Shown here piece by piece: positions 24,564 to 32,901 of a stretch of 64,000 nt of DNA. Position 1 is the first letter of the stretch; the number at the start of each line of letters is the position of its first letter. The stretch comes from Nocardioides agariphilus (GTDB lineage: Bacteria > Actinomycetota > Actinomycetes > Propionibacteriales > Nocardioidaceae). The stretch is from contig NZ_JADKPO010000016.1 of assembly GCF_015352445.1 (NCBI RefSeq), positions 1 to 64,000 on the forward strand. Direction: 5' to 3'. A program made the translations under genes and the position numbers. The notes below the pieces were generated by a model that ran no database searches, was not told where the DNA came from, and was given only the letters and a program-made list of their open reading frames with translations.

Positions 24564-25982
24564 ATGTTGCACACCCCCCGCGGCTCGTCCCGCGAGATCC
24601 GTCGTCGCCCCCCGGCGATGGTGTTCGCGACGGCTGCGCTCATGGTGATGACCAGCTGGGGAGCGGCCGGGATGTCGCTGGGCGCCGCGTCGGCATCTGC
24701 AGCCGGCGCGGCGCCAGCGGCGGCGGCAGCGGCCCTTCGCGACGCGAACCCGGTCACCCCTGGCGACTTCACGGGCTACGGCTTCGACCAGTGCCTCGCG
24801 CCCACCCAGAGGGCCATGAACCGCTGGTTGTCGTACTCGCCGTTCCTGGCCGTCGGCATCTACATCTCCGGTAACTCCCGCGCCTGCCGCGACCAGCCCA
24901 ACCTCACGCCGACGTGGATCAGCAAGCAGCTGGCCAAGGGCTGGCGACTGCTGCCGATCACCCTCGGTCCGCAGGCGTCGTGTCAGCCGCGGTTCCCGCG
25001 CTACGACGACGACCCCAAGATCAACCCGCAACGCGGCACCAACGGGCTCTACGACAAGGCCCGCAAGCAGGGCACCGCCGAGGCCAGCAAGACCGTGGGC
25101 GATGCCCAGGCGCTGGGCATCGTGCCGGGCAGCACGCTGTGGTACGACCTCGAGGGCTTCGACGACACCAACCGCGACTGCCGCGAGTCGGCGCTCGCCT
25201 TCCTCTCCGCTTGGACCGACCAGCTCCATGCCCTGGGCTACGTCTCCGGCGTCTACTCCAGCGCCGGGTCGGGCATCGAGATGCTCGACAAGGCCCGCCT
25301 CGAGCGACCCGGCAAGTTCACGCTCCCGGACATGATCTGGATCGCCCGCTGGGACCTCAAGGCCGACACCTCGACGAGCTACATCGCCGACGACGGCTGG
25401 CTCCCCGGTGGCCGGATGAAGCAGTACCAGGGCGGTCACGACGAGACCTGGGGTGGCGTGCGGATCAACATCGACCGCAACTACCTCGACCTCGGCCTGG
25501 GCTCGGTCGCCTCCCGCGAGACCCACTGCGGCGGCGTGCGGATCAGCTACTTCCGCTACCCCCCGCTGGCCCCCGGCTCCACGCACAAGACGGTTCGCGC
25601 GCTCCAGTGCCTGCTCAAGGAGAACAACGCGTACGACGGCAAGATCACCGGCGTGTACGACGACGCCACCGTCACCGCGGCCAAGGCCTGGATGCAGGCC
25701 CGAGGTCTCGACGTCCAGGCCAGGTTCGCACCGCGGCACTGGGTCTCACTGCTGAGCCAAGGCGCCGCGCCGATCGTGAAGATCGGCTCCGCCGGGCCCG
25801 CCGTACGTCGCGTGCAGCGCGCCCTTGCGGCCGCCAACAGCTCCACCCGGCTCAAGGCGACCGGCGTCTTCGACCGGGCGACCGACCAGGCGTTGCGGGA
25901 CTGGCAGGAGAAACTCGGCCTGCAACGTACGGGCGTGGCCGCGCCCTACGTCTGGCGCAGGCTCGCGATGGGCATGCGCTAA
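24564..25982 (+). CDS. Secreted DUF1906 glycoside-hydrolase-like protein with peptidoglycan-binding repeats
   Basis: A 472-residue exported protein. Residues 1-48 form a long signal peptide (RR early, hydrophobic [19 protein letters not shown], Ala-rich cleavage region). Residues about 65-310 are a DUF1906/Rv2525c-like TIM barrel resembling GH25 lysozymes ([33 protein letters not shown]). Two peptidoglycan-binding_1 domains follow ([17 protein letters not shown] and [17 protein letters not shown], each ending in GVYD/GVFDRAT). It probably acts on or binds the cell wall; catalysis is not proven. GGGAG lies before the ATG. It is convergent with purQ, sharing stop bases CTAA. Confidence 0.88.
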   Translation: MLHTPRGSSREIRRRPPAMVFATAALMVMTSWGAAGMSLGAASASAAGAAPAAAAAALRDANPVTPGDFTGYGFDQCLAPTQRAMNRWLSYSPFLAVGIYISGNSRACRDQPNLTPTWISKQLAKGWRLLPITLGPQASCQPRFPRYDDDPKINPQRGTNGLYDKARKQGTAEASKTVGDAQALGIVPGSTLWYDLEGFDDTNRDCRESALAFLSAWTDQLHALGYVSGVYSSAGSGIEMLDKARLERPGKFTLPDMIWIARWDLKADTSTSYIADDGWLPGGRMKQYQGGHDETWGGVRINIDRNYLDLGLGSVASRETHCGGVRISYFRYPPLAPGSTHKTVRALQCLLKENNAYDGKITGVYDDATVTAAKAWMQARGLDVQARFAPRHWVSLLSQGAAPIVKIGSAGPAVRRVQRALAAANSSTRLKATGVFDRATDQALRDWQEKLGLQRTGVAAPYVWRRLAMGMR

Positions 25983-26644
25983 GCGGTTGCCCCTACGAGC
26001 GAGGTGAAGAAGCCCAGCCCGTCAGTGCCCGCCCCCGTCAGCGCCTCGACGGCGTGCTCGGGGTGGGGCATCAGGCCGACGACGTTGCCGCGCTCGTTGG
26101 TGATCCCGGCGATGTCGTGCAGGGAGCCGTTGGGGTTGACGTCGAGGTATCGAGCCAACACGCGGCCCTCGCCCTCGAGCCGGTCGAGGGTGTCGGCGTC
26201 GGCGACGTAGCCGCCCTCGCCGTTCTTCAGCACGATCGTGACCTCCGCGCCTTCGTCGAAGGACGACGTCCACGGCGTGCGGTTGTTCTCGATGCGCAGC
26301 CGCTGGTCGCGGCACACGAACTTGCGGTGGTCGTTGCGGATCAGCGCACCGGGCAGCAGGTGGGACTCGCACAGGATCTGGAAGCCGTTGCAGATGCCGA
26401 GGACAGGCAGGCCCTGCTGGGCAGCCGCGACGACCTCGGTCATCACCGGCGCGAACCGCGAGATGGCCCCGCACCGCAGGTAGTCGCCGTAGGAGAACCC
26501 ACCGGGCAGGATCACCGCGTCGACGCCCTGGAGGTCGTGGTCGCCGTGCCACAAGGCGACGGCCTCGTGGCCGACGATGCGTACAGCGCGGCGGGCGTCC
26601 TCGTCGTCGAGGGAGCCGGGGAAGGTGACGACGCCGACCCTCAC
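25979..26644 (-). CDS. purQ: Phosphoribosylformylglycinamidine synthase, glutaminase subunit
   Basis: Class I glutamine amidotransferase that feeds ammonia to PurL. 221 residues. The nucleophile Cys is in [15 protein letters not shown] (residues about 82-96) and the His/Glu pair in [11 protein letters not shown]. The GTG start overlaps the purS stop (GTGA), so purS and purQ are translationally coupled. The gene ends against the convergent secreted-protein gene. Confidence 0.96.
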   Translation of the reverse strand: MRVGVVTFPGSLDDEDARRAVRIVGHEAVALWHGDHDLQGVDAVILPGGFSYGDYLRCGAISRFAPVMTEVVAAAQQGLPVLGICNGFQILCESHLLPGALIRNDHRKFVCRDQRLRIENNRTPWTSSFDEGAEVTIVLKNGEGGYVADADTLDRLEGEGRVLARYLDVNPNGSLHDIAGITNERGNVVGLMPHPEHAVEALTGAGTDGLGFFTSLVGATA

Positions 26645-26910
26645 TGGTCACTCCCCTGGGTCTCGAGCTCGACCACCGACACCGAGTAGTCCTCGATCAC
26701 CGGGTTGGAGAGCAGGGTCTCGGCCATCTTGCGTACGTCGGCGAGCGTCTGGTCTGTCGGCTCACCGTCGACCTCGAGCTCGAACCTCTTGCCCTGACGG
26801 ACGTCGAGCACCCGGTCGAAGCCCAGCCGGGGCAGGGCCCCGAGGACCGCCTTGCCCTGCGGGTCGAGGATCTCGCGCTTGGGCATCACGTCGACGACAT
26901 AGCGGGCCAC
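26641..26910 (-). CDS. purS: Phosphoribosylformylglycinamidine synthase subunit PurS
   Basis: An 89-residue bridging subunit of the PurLQS complex: [22 protein letters not shown] and [16 protein letters not shown] match the family. It starts with GTG and its stop overlaps purQ by four bases. Upstream lies a gap of 42 bp, then the small membrane-protein gene. Confidence 0.95.
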   Translation of the reverse strand: MARYVVDVMPKREILDPQGKAVLGALPRLGFDRVLDVRQGKRFELEVDGEPTDQTLADVRKMAETLLSNPVIEDYSVSVVELETQGSDQ

Positions 26911-26952
26911 GGCCGAAGTCTTTCACGGCACGTCACCCGGGGCGCGGACGGC

Positions 26953-27144
26953 TCAGCGGCGTGGTCGCGTCACCACGATCAGCAGCGCCACGCCCAAGCC
27001 GGCGACGGCCGGACCGATGACGGCCCAGGTCTCCTCGCCGGTCATCGCGCTGCCCTCCCAGTAGCCCAGGCCCTGGAAGGTCCAGATCAGGCCGACGACC
27101 ATCAGGGCGAGGGCGAACAGGATCAGTGCGGGCTTCCTGGTCAC
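26953..27144 (-). CDS. Small two-helix membrane protein
   Basis: A 63-residue protein with helices KPALILFALALMVVGLIWTF and AVIGPAVAGLGVALLIVV joined by a short loop; a GY-WEGSAMTGEETW linker lies between. No named family recognised. The GTG start overlaps the stop of the SRPBCC gene by four bases (GTGA), so they are one operon. Confidence 0.65.
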   Translation of the reverse strand: MTRKPALILFALALMVVGLIWTFQGLGYWEGSAMTGEETWAVIGPAVAGLGVALLIVVTRPRR

Positions 27145-27581
27145 GCTTCCTCCGGTGGTGGAGCGGCGAGGGCGGCGCTCGCACGTAGGAGATCGGCCTT
27201 GATCGTGGCCGGGGCCAGGCGGCCCGCAGCTGCCGCGGCCAGCGCGAAGGCACCACTGCCGCGCACCTTGCCCTCGGCGGTCACCCGGGTGCCGTCACCG
27301 ACCTTGACGAACCGGAGAGTGAGCAGCCCGTCGACTCCGTGCCAGGTGCCGATCTCCGAGAGGACCCGGTAGGGCACCAGCTCGGTCAGCCGCATCTGCG
27401 GCTTGACCCCGACCTTGGTGACGTCGCGCCACCGCATGCCCTCATGGGGCTGGCCCGGATCGACATCGACGACCGCCTTGAGGCTCGACTGCCACTCGGG
27501 CCGGTTGCGCGGCTCGGCCAGGTAGCGAAACAGCACCTCCGGCGCGTGCGGCAGGTCAAGAGTCACCGAGAACGTGCCCAT
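27141..27581 (-). CDS. SRPBCC (START-like) family protein
   Basis: A 146-residue helix-grip protein: FSVTLDLPHAPEVLFRYLAEPRNRPEW at the start, a central WRDVTKVGVKPQMRLTELVPY and a long C-terminal helix (ATIKADLLRASAALAA). Such proteins bind hydrophobic ligands or act as cyclases/dehydratases; nothing here specifies the ligand. It is coupled to the small membrane-protein gene and lies 13 bp downstream of purC. Confidence 0.82.
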   Translation of the reverse strand: MGTFSVTLDLPHAPEVLFRYLAEPRNRPEWQSSLKAVVDVDPGQPHEGMRWRDVTKVGVKPQMRLTELVPYRVLSEIGTWHGVDGLLTLRFVKVGDGTRVTAEGKVRGSGAFALAAAAAGRLAPATIKADLLRASAALAAPPPEEA

Positions 27582-27594
27582 GGTCGGCTACCCC

Positions 27595-28485
27595 TCACCA
27601 GGTCTCGCCGGTGAGCAGCTCGTAGGCCTCGATGTAGCGGCTACGCGTGCGGTCCACGACCTCGTCGGGCAACGACGGCGGCGCCTCGCCCGAGGCGCGG
27701 TCCCAGCCGGACTCGGGCGAGAGCAGCCAGTCGCGGACGATCTGCTTGTCGTACGACGGCTGCGAGCGGCCGGGCTGCCACTGGTCGGCCGGCCAGAAGC
27801 GCGACGAGTCGGGCGTCAGCACCTCGTCGGCGAGCACGGTCGTCCAGTCGGCGCGCCGGCCGAACTCGAGCTTCGTGTCGGCCAGGAGGATGCCGCGCTC
27901 GCGGGCGATGGCCTCGGCCTTGCCGTAGACCGCGAGCGTCAGCATCCGCAGCTCAGCGGCCGCGTCGTCGCCGACCTGCTCGGCGACGGTCTCGTAGTCG
28001 ACGTTCTGGTCATGCTCCCCGAGGGCCGCCTTGGTGGCGGGCGTGAAGATCGGCTCCGGCAGCCGGCTGCCGTCCTGCAGGCCCGCCGGCAGCGGGATGC
28101 CGCACACCTCGCCGTACGTCCGGTAGTCGATCAGCCCCGTGCCGGTCAGGTAGCCGCGCGCGACGCACTCGACGGGATACATCTCCAACCGCTCGCAGAC
28201 CACCGCGCGACCGCGGACCAGGTCCGGCACCTCGGTGGAGACGATGTGGTTGCTGACCAGCCCGGAGAGCTGGTCGAACCACCACAGCGACATCCGGGTC
28301 AGGATCTCGCCCTTGTCGGGGATCTCGGTGTCGAGCACGTAGTCGAAGGCGGAGATGCGGTCGCTGGCCACCATCAGCAGATGGCCGTCGGGCAGCTCGT
28401 AGAGGTCGCGGACCTTGCCGCTGTGGAGGTGGCTCGCACCCGCGATCTCGGGAGCCGACGGGATGTTGAGGTCCTGGGCAGCCAC
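27595..28485 (-). CDS. purC: SAICAR synthetase
   Basis: Phosphoribosylaminoimidazole-succinocarboxamide synthase, joining aspartate to CAIR with ATP. 296 residues, the longer form usual in actinobacteria. Marks: HLHSGKVRDLYELPDGHLLMV (residues 20-40), ASDRISAFDYVL, the Ser-Leu-Trp helix, and ECVARGYLTGTGL. The GTG start has TAGGCT exactly six bases upstream (plus-strand 28492-28497), so the mRNA is probably leaderless. It lies downstream of the acylphosphatase gene. Confidence 0.96.
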   Translation of the reverse strand: MAAQDLNIPSAPEIAGASHLHSGKVRDLYELPDGHLLMVASDRISAFDYVLDTEIPDKGEILTRMSLWWFDQLSGLVSNHIVSTEVPDLVRGRAVVCERLEMYPVECVARGYLTGTGLIDYRTYGEVCGIPLPAGLQDGSRLPEPIFTPATKAALGEHDQNVDYETVAEQVGDDAAAELRMLTLAVYGKAEAIARERGILLADTKLEFGRRADWTTVLADEVLTPDSSRFWPADQWQPGRSQPSYDKQIVRDWLLSPESGWDRASGEAPPSLPDEVVDRTRSRYIEAYELLTGETW

Positions 28486-28520
28486 GCGACGAGCCTATCC
28501 GGGGCGGAGCAGGTTGTCGG

Positions 28521-28790
28521 TCAGCCCGTGATCTCGAAGCGCGTCGACCCTGCCGGCGCCGCCTCACGCACAGCGCAGTCGCGCACGATCGACCCAGGCG
28601 GGCCCTTGCGAAGCCACGCCACCATCAGATCGACCGCGGGGGTCTCGCCCTCGACGTGTGCCACCACGCTGCCGTCGGGCTCGTTGCGCACCCACCCGGT
28701 CACGCCCAGCCTCAGCGCCTCGTGCTGGGCCTGCCAGCGGAAGGCCACGCCCTGCACGCGACCCGTGACGCGAACCTGCACCGCCGTCAC
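28521..28790 (-). CDS. acyP: Acylphosphatase
   Basis: An 89-residue enzyme hydrolysing acyl phosphates. The active-site loop VTGRVQGVAFRW holds the catalytic Arg, and GVTGWVRNEPDGSVVAHVEG the catalytic Asn; both are intact. The GTG start overlaps the purB stop by four bases (GTGA), so it is translationally coupled to purB, an unusual place for this metabolic side enzyme. Confidence 0.9.
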   Translation of the reverse strand: MTAVQVRVTGRVQGVAFRWQAQHEALRLGVTGWVRNEPDGSVVAHVEGETPAVDLMVAWLRKGPPGSIVRDCAVREAAPAGSTRFEITG

Positions 28791-30208
28791 AAGATCCCGC
28801 CGGGTGAGTACGCCGCAGCGTCCGGATCGGCTGCGACGACCTGCTCCACCCGGCGTACGACGGCCTCTGTCTGGGCGACCGCCGCGCCGGTGAAGGACAG
28901 CGGCTTGGACATCAGGCCGGCGATCTGGTCGTGGGTGAGGCCGAGCCGGTCGTCGGCAGCGAGCCGGTCGACGACGTCGTTGACGGCCGCACCCTGACGC
29001 AGGTCGAGGGCCGCACCGACGGCGGCTTCCTTGATCGCCTCGTGGGCGACCTCGCGGCCGACGCCCCGGCGTACGGCCGCCATCAGCACCTTGGTCGTGG
29101 CCAGGAACGGCAGGTAGCGGTCGAGCTCGCGCTGGATGACCGCGGGGAAGGCGCCGAACTCGTCGAGCACGGTGAGGAAGGTACGGAAGAGACCATCGGC
29201 GGCGAAGAACGCGTCGGGCAGTGCCACCCGACGGACGACGGAGTCGGAGACATCCCCCTCGTTCCACTGGTTGCCAGCCAGCTCGGCGACCATCGAGAGG
29301 TGACCGCGCAGCACGACCGCGAGGCCGTTGACCCGCTCGCACGAACGCGTGTTCATCTTGTGGGGCATCGCGCTGGAGCCGACCTGGCCTTCGGCGAAGC
29401 CCTCGGTGACCAGCTCCTGGCCGGCCATCAGCCTGATGGTGGTCGCCAGGTTGGCAGGACCGGCCACCAGCTGGACGAGTGCGGAGACGACGTCGAGGTC
29501 GAGCGAGCGCGGGTAGACCTGGCCGACGCTGGTCAGGACGCGGTCGCCGAAGCCGAGGTGGTGCGCGATGCGCTCCTCGAGCTCGTGCAGCCGCGCCGAG
29601 TCTCCGTCGAGCAGGTCGAGCATGTCCTGGCTGGTGCCCATCGGACCCTTGATCCCGCGCAGCGGGTAGCGGGCCAGCAGGTCGTCGAGCCGCTCGAGAG
29701 CGACCAGCATCTCGTCGGCGATCGTGGCGAACCGCTTGCCCAGCGTGGTGGCCTGGGCGGCGACGTTGTGGGAGCGGCCGGCCATCACGGTGGTCTCGTG
29801 CTCGGTGGCCAGCCTGGCCAGGCGGGCCAAGGTGGCGACCGCGCGGGCTCGGAGGATCACGAGCGACTGCCGGACCTGGAGCTGCTCGACGTTCTCGGTG
29901 AGGTCGCGCGAGGTCATGCCCTTGTGGATGTGCTCGTGCCCGGCGAGGGCCGCGAACTCCTCGATGCGGGCCTTCACGTCGTGGCGCGTCACGCGCTCCC
30001 GAGCCGCGATCGACTCCAGGTCGACCTTGTCGATGACGTCGCGGTAGGCCTCCACGACCCCATCGGGTACGTCGACACCGAGATCGCGCTGCGCCTCGAG
30101 CACCGCGATCCACAGCCGCCGCTCCAGCACGATCTTGTGCTCCGGCGACCAGATCGCGGCGAGGTCGTCACCGGCGTACCGGGTGGCCAGGACGTTGGGG
30201 ACCGTCAC
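28787..30208 (-). CDS. purB: Adenylosuccinate lyase
   Basis: Cleaves SAICAR and adenylosuccinate, releasing fumarate, at two steps of purine synthesis. 473 residues. The fumarase/aspartase-superfamily signature GSSAMPHKMNTRSCERVNGL holds the flexible catalytic Ser loop; TSRDLTENVEQLQVR and AGRSHNVAAQATTLGKR are also conserved. GTG start. The 5' side abuts the 249-bp tandem repeat array, which separates it from purD. Confidence 0.96.
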   Translation of the reverse strand: MTVPNVLATRYAGDDLAAIWSPEHKIVLERRLWIAVLEAQRDLGVDVPDGVVEAYRDVIDKVDLESIAARERVTRHDVKARIEEFAALAGHEHIHKGMTSRDLTENVEQLQVRQSLVILRARAVATLARLARLATEHETTVMAGRSHNVAAQATTLGKRFATIADEMLVALERLDDLLARYPLRGIKGPMGTSQDMLDLLDGDSARLHELEERIAHHLGFGDRVLTSVGQVYPRSLDLDVVSALVQLVAGPANLATTIRLMAGQELVTEGFAEGQVGSSAMPHKMNTRSCERVNGLAVVLRGHLSMVAELAGNQWNEGDVSDSVVRRVALPDAFFAADGLFRTFLTVLDEFGAFPAVIQRELDRYLPFLATTKVLMAAVRRGVGREVAHEAIKEAAVGAALDLRQGAAVNDVVDRLAADDRLGLTHDQIAGLMSKPLSFTGAAVAQTEAVVRRVEQVVAADPDAAAYSPGGIL

Positions 30209-30242
30209 AACCGGAAGTCTCCCACGCGCCCGACCACCCGCT

Positions 30243-30709
30243 GGTTGAGGAGGTTGCTAGCAACCGTCTCGAAACCCCGTGGGCCAAGGGTTGACTCACC
30301 TGGTTTCGAGACAGGCGCTAGCGCGCCTTCCTCAACCACCGAGAGACGCGCCTTCCTCAACCACCCGTTGGTTGAGGAGGTTGCGCAGCAACCGTCTCGA
30401 AACCATGGGGCTGGCATGGTCTGGTTTCGAGACAGGCGCTAGCGCGCCTTCCTCAACCACCGAGAGACGCGCCTTCCTCAACCACCCGTTGGTTGAGGAG
30501 GTTGCGCAGCAACCGTCTCGAAACCCCGTGGGCCAAAGGTTGACTCACCTGGTTTCGAGACAGGCGCTAGCGCGCCTTCCTCAACCACCGAGAGACGCGC
30601 CTTCCTCAACCACCCGTTGGTTGAGGAGGTTGCGCAGCAACCGTCTCGAAACCATGGGGCTGGCATGGTCTGGTTTCGAGACAGGCGCAAGCGCGCCTTC
30701 CTCAGCCAC
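30243..30709. repeat. Tandem array of type-A/type-B palindromic repeats
   Basis: Four A elements (30243, 30370, 30491, 30619; GGTTGAGGAGGTTGCGC...CTCGAAACC) alternate with four B elements (30302, 30423, 30551, 30672; GGTTTCGAGACAGGCGC...TTCCTCAACCACC). The A-B spacers alternate between two sequences (CCGTGGGCCAAGGGTTGACT and ATGGGGCTGGCATGGTC), so the array is a 249-bp unit present twice. It lies between purB and purD and provides the purD stop codon. Nothing else fills 30209-30701. Confidence 0.9.
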
Positions 30710-31943
30710 CCAGCGCAGCGATGTCCGTACGCCACTGGGCGCCCGGGAAGGAGATCGAGGCGACTCCCTCGTAGGCCTTCGCGCGGGCGTCGGCGACCGA
30801 CGTACCGACGGCGGTCACGGCGAGTACGCGGCCGCCGGCGGTGACCAGGCGGCCAGACGCGTCGCGCGCCGTGCCGGCGTGCAGGACCTCGACGTCGGAC
30901 TCGACGTCGAGGGTCTCGGTGCCGACGATCACGTCGCCGCTCGAGGACGACTCGGGGTAGCCCCGCGAGGCCATCACGACAGCGACCGCAGCGCCGGGCT
31001 TCCACTCCAGGGCGGGTACGTCGGCGAGGCTGCCCGCGGCACACGCGAGCAGCAGCGGCGAGAGCGGCGCGTCGAGAAGAGCCAGCAGGGGCTGGGTTTC
31101 CGGGTCGCCGAAGCGGGCGTTGAACTCGACCACGCGCACCCCGCGTGAGGTCAGGGCGAGGCCGGCGTAGAGGAGTCCGCGAAACGGCGTGCCCCGTCGC
31201 GCCATCTCGTCGACGGTGGGCTGGAGGACTGTGCGCGTCACCTCGTCGACCAGGTCGGCAGGCGCCCACGGCAGCGGCGTGTAGGCGCCCATGCCGCCGG
31301 TGTTGGGGCCCTCGTCGCTGTCGTGGATGCGCTTGAAGTCCTGGGCCGGTTGCATCGGCACCGCCGTGGTGCCGTCGCAGAGGGCGAAGAGCGAGACCTC
31401 GGGCCCGTCGAGGTACTCCTCGATCACGACCCGGTCGCAGGCGGCCGCATGAGCGAGCGCCTCGTCGCGGTCGGTCGTCACCACGACGCCCTTGCCGGCG
31501 GCCAGGCCGTCGTCCTTGACGACGTACGGCGGGCCGAACGCGTCGAGGGCAGCAGCGGCCTCGTCGGGCGTGCGGCACAGCCGGGCCTCGGCGGTCGGCA
31601 CGCCGGCCGCCGTCATCACGTCCTTGGCGAAGGCCTTGGAGCCCTCCAGCTGGGCGGCCTCGCGCGAGGGTCCGAAGCACGCGATGCCAGCAGCACGGAC
31701 CGCGTCGGCGACACCGGCGACGAGCGGCGCCTCCGGACCGACGACGACGAGGTCGACCCCGAGCTCGCGCGCGAGCGAGGCCACGGACTCGCCGGACATC
31801 GGGTCCACTGCGTGGAGCGTGGCGACCGCGGCGATCCCCGGGTTTCCCGGAGCCGCGTGCACCTCGTCGACCGCTGGGTCTCGAGACAGCGCGAGCGAGA
31901 GGGCGTGCTCGCGGCCGCCGGTGCCGATGACGAGAGCCTTCAC
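30702..31943 (-). CDS. purD: Phosphoribosylamine-glycine ligase
   Basis: GAR synthetase, second step of purine synthesis, an ATP-grasp enzyme. 413 residues. The N-domain begins with the ATP/PRA site VIGTGGREHALSLALSRD; PYVVKDDGLAAGKGVVV is the ATP-grasp lysine region; VVEFNARFGDPETQ holds the magnesium ligands. The last codons GGC-TGA come from the terminal B repeat, so the normal C-terminus has been capped by repeat DNA. GTG start with TAGAGT eight bases upstream. Confidence 0.95.
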   Translation of the reverse strand: MKALVIGTGGREHALSLALSRDPAVDEVHAAPGNPGIAAVATLHAVDPMSGESVASLARELGVDLVVVGPEAPLVAGVADAVRAAGIACFGPSREAAQLEGSKAFAKDVMTAAGVPTAEARLCRTPDEAAAALDAFGPPYVVKDDGLAAGKGVVVTTDRDEALAHAAACDRVVIEEYLDGPEVSLFALCDGTTAVPMQPAQDFKRIHDSDEGPNTGGMGAYTPLPWAPADLVDEVTRTVLQPTVDEMARRGTPFRGLLYAGLALTSRGVRVVEFNARFGDPETQPLLALLDAPLSPLLLACAAGSLADVPALEWKPGAAVAVVMASRGYPESSSSGDVIVGTETLDVESDVEVLHAGTARDASGRLVTAGGRVLAVTAVGTSVADARAKAYEGVASISFPGAQWRTDIAALGG

Positions 31944-31954
31944 GTGAGAGGACT

Positions 31955-32854
31955 CTAGGGGTGGGGTCGAGACCGCCGCTCGATGGAGACGCTGTAGGCG
32001 GCCGGGCGGTAGCGCAGGATCGGGTCGTCGCTGAGCTCGATGCCGTCCACGATCCGCGTCGGGTCGAAGACCACGATGTCGCCCTGCTTCTCGCGGTCCT
32101 CCTCGATGGTGGTGATCTCGAACCAGCCCGCCACGAACTCGCGGCTGCCGCGCCAGACCGACATCGGGTCATGGGGGTCGTCCTTCGCGCCGGCGACGGT
32201 GACGACGAGGTCGTAGCGCACGGGGCCTTGGGCCAGTCGCGCCGCCAGCTCCTCTCGCAAGCGATCACGCCCACTGAAGCGCCCCTCCGGCCGGTCGTGC
32301 GGCGTCGCCTTCGGCACCAACCGGTAGCGCACCCAGGTGCCATGGCCGGCGAGCGACTCCCAGAGATACGCGTGGATCGGGTAGTACGTCGCCTCGGCAT
32401 AGCTGCGCGGCGGCTTCAGCGCCTTGACCCTGGCGTTGTAGGCCAGCGCGATCGCGGTGCTCGGCCTGGTCGCGAGGAACCTCAGGAGCGCTCGCCGGTC
32501 GCGGGCCACCTCGGTGAGCCGCACGAAGTCGTCGGGAGTCCGGACCGGGAACCTCGGGACCGTCTGCCCCAAGATGTCGGTCGAGGTGCCGTCGGGCAGC
32601 ACGAACGACACCGACATGCCGCGCACGTAGGGACGGTTGTCGTTGGCGTCGTGGCGGCCGCTGCCGTGCGACCAGCGGACCAGAACGGGGATCGTGTCGC
32701 CTTGCAGGTGCAGGGCCCGACTCAACGGTCGCGCATCGGGGCTGGCGTTGAACGTGCCGGAGCAGAAGACGCCTTTGGCGTGCAGCGTGCGGTGACCCGG
32801 CTCGGCCTTCATGACGGCTGCGAGACGGTCGATCGCCTCCTCGGGGGGCAGCAT
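31955..32854 (-). CDS. Catalase-fold heme protein (catalase-related)
   Basis: A 299-residue protein with the catalase core fold. The distal-site region is HRTLHAKGVFCSGTFNASP (conserved His near residue 30), and the proximal heme ligand is probably the Tyr of ILRYRPAAYSVSIERR near the C-terminus. It is much shorter than classical catalases (about 500), like the minimal catalase/peroxidase group. It may use peroxide or organic hydroperoxides. TACCGT lies six bases before the ATG. The gene ends 11 bp from purD and is the only redox gene in the purine block. Confidence 0.78.
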   Translation of the reverse strand: MLPPEEAIDRLAAVMKAEPGHRTLHAKGVFCSGTFNASPDARPLSRALHLQGDTIPVLVRWSHGSGRHDANDNRPYVRGMSVSFVLPDGTSTDILGQTVPRFPVRTPDDFVRLTEVARDRRALLRFLATRPSTAIALAYNARVKALKPPRSYAEATYYPIHAYLWESLAGHGTWVRYRLVPKATPHDRPEGRFSGRDRLREELAARLAQGPVRYDLVVTVAGAKDDPHDPMSVWRGSREFVAGWFEITTIEEDREKQGDIVVFDPTRIVDGIELSDDPILRYRPAAYSVSIERRSRPHP

Positions 32855-32901
32855 GCAACGACGGTAGGCGTCCGGCGCCGCGCGGGGATAGAGCCGTTCG
32901 G

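Noticed and set aside
30243-30709. CRISPR array
   Set aside because: Repeats alternate between two unrelated types with only two spacer sequences, both repeated; there are no cas genes.
31870-31910. Repeat-like GGTCTCGAGACAGCGCGAGCG inside purD
   Set aside because: It encodes the conserved LSLALSRDPAV segment of purD, so the likeness to type-B repeats is probably chance.
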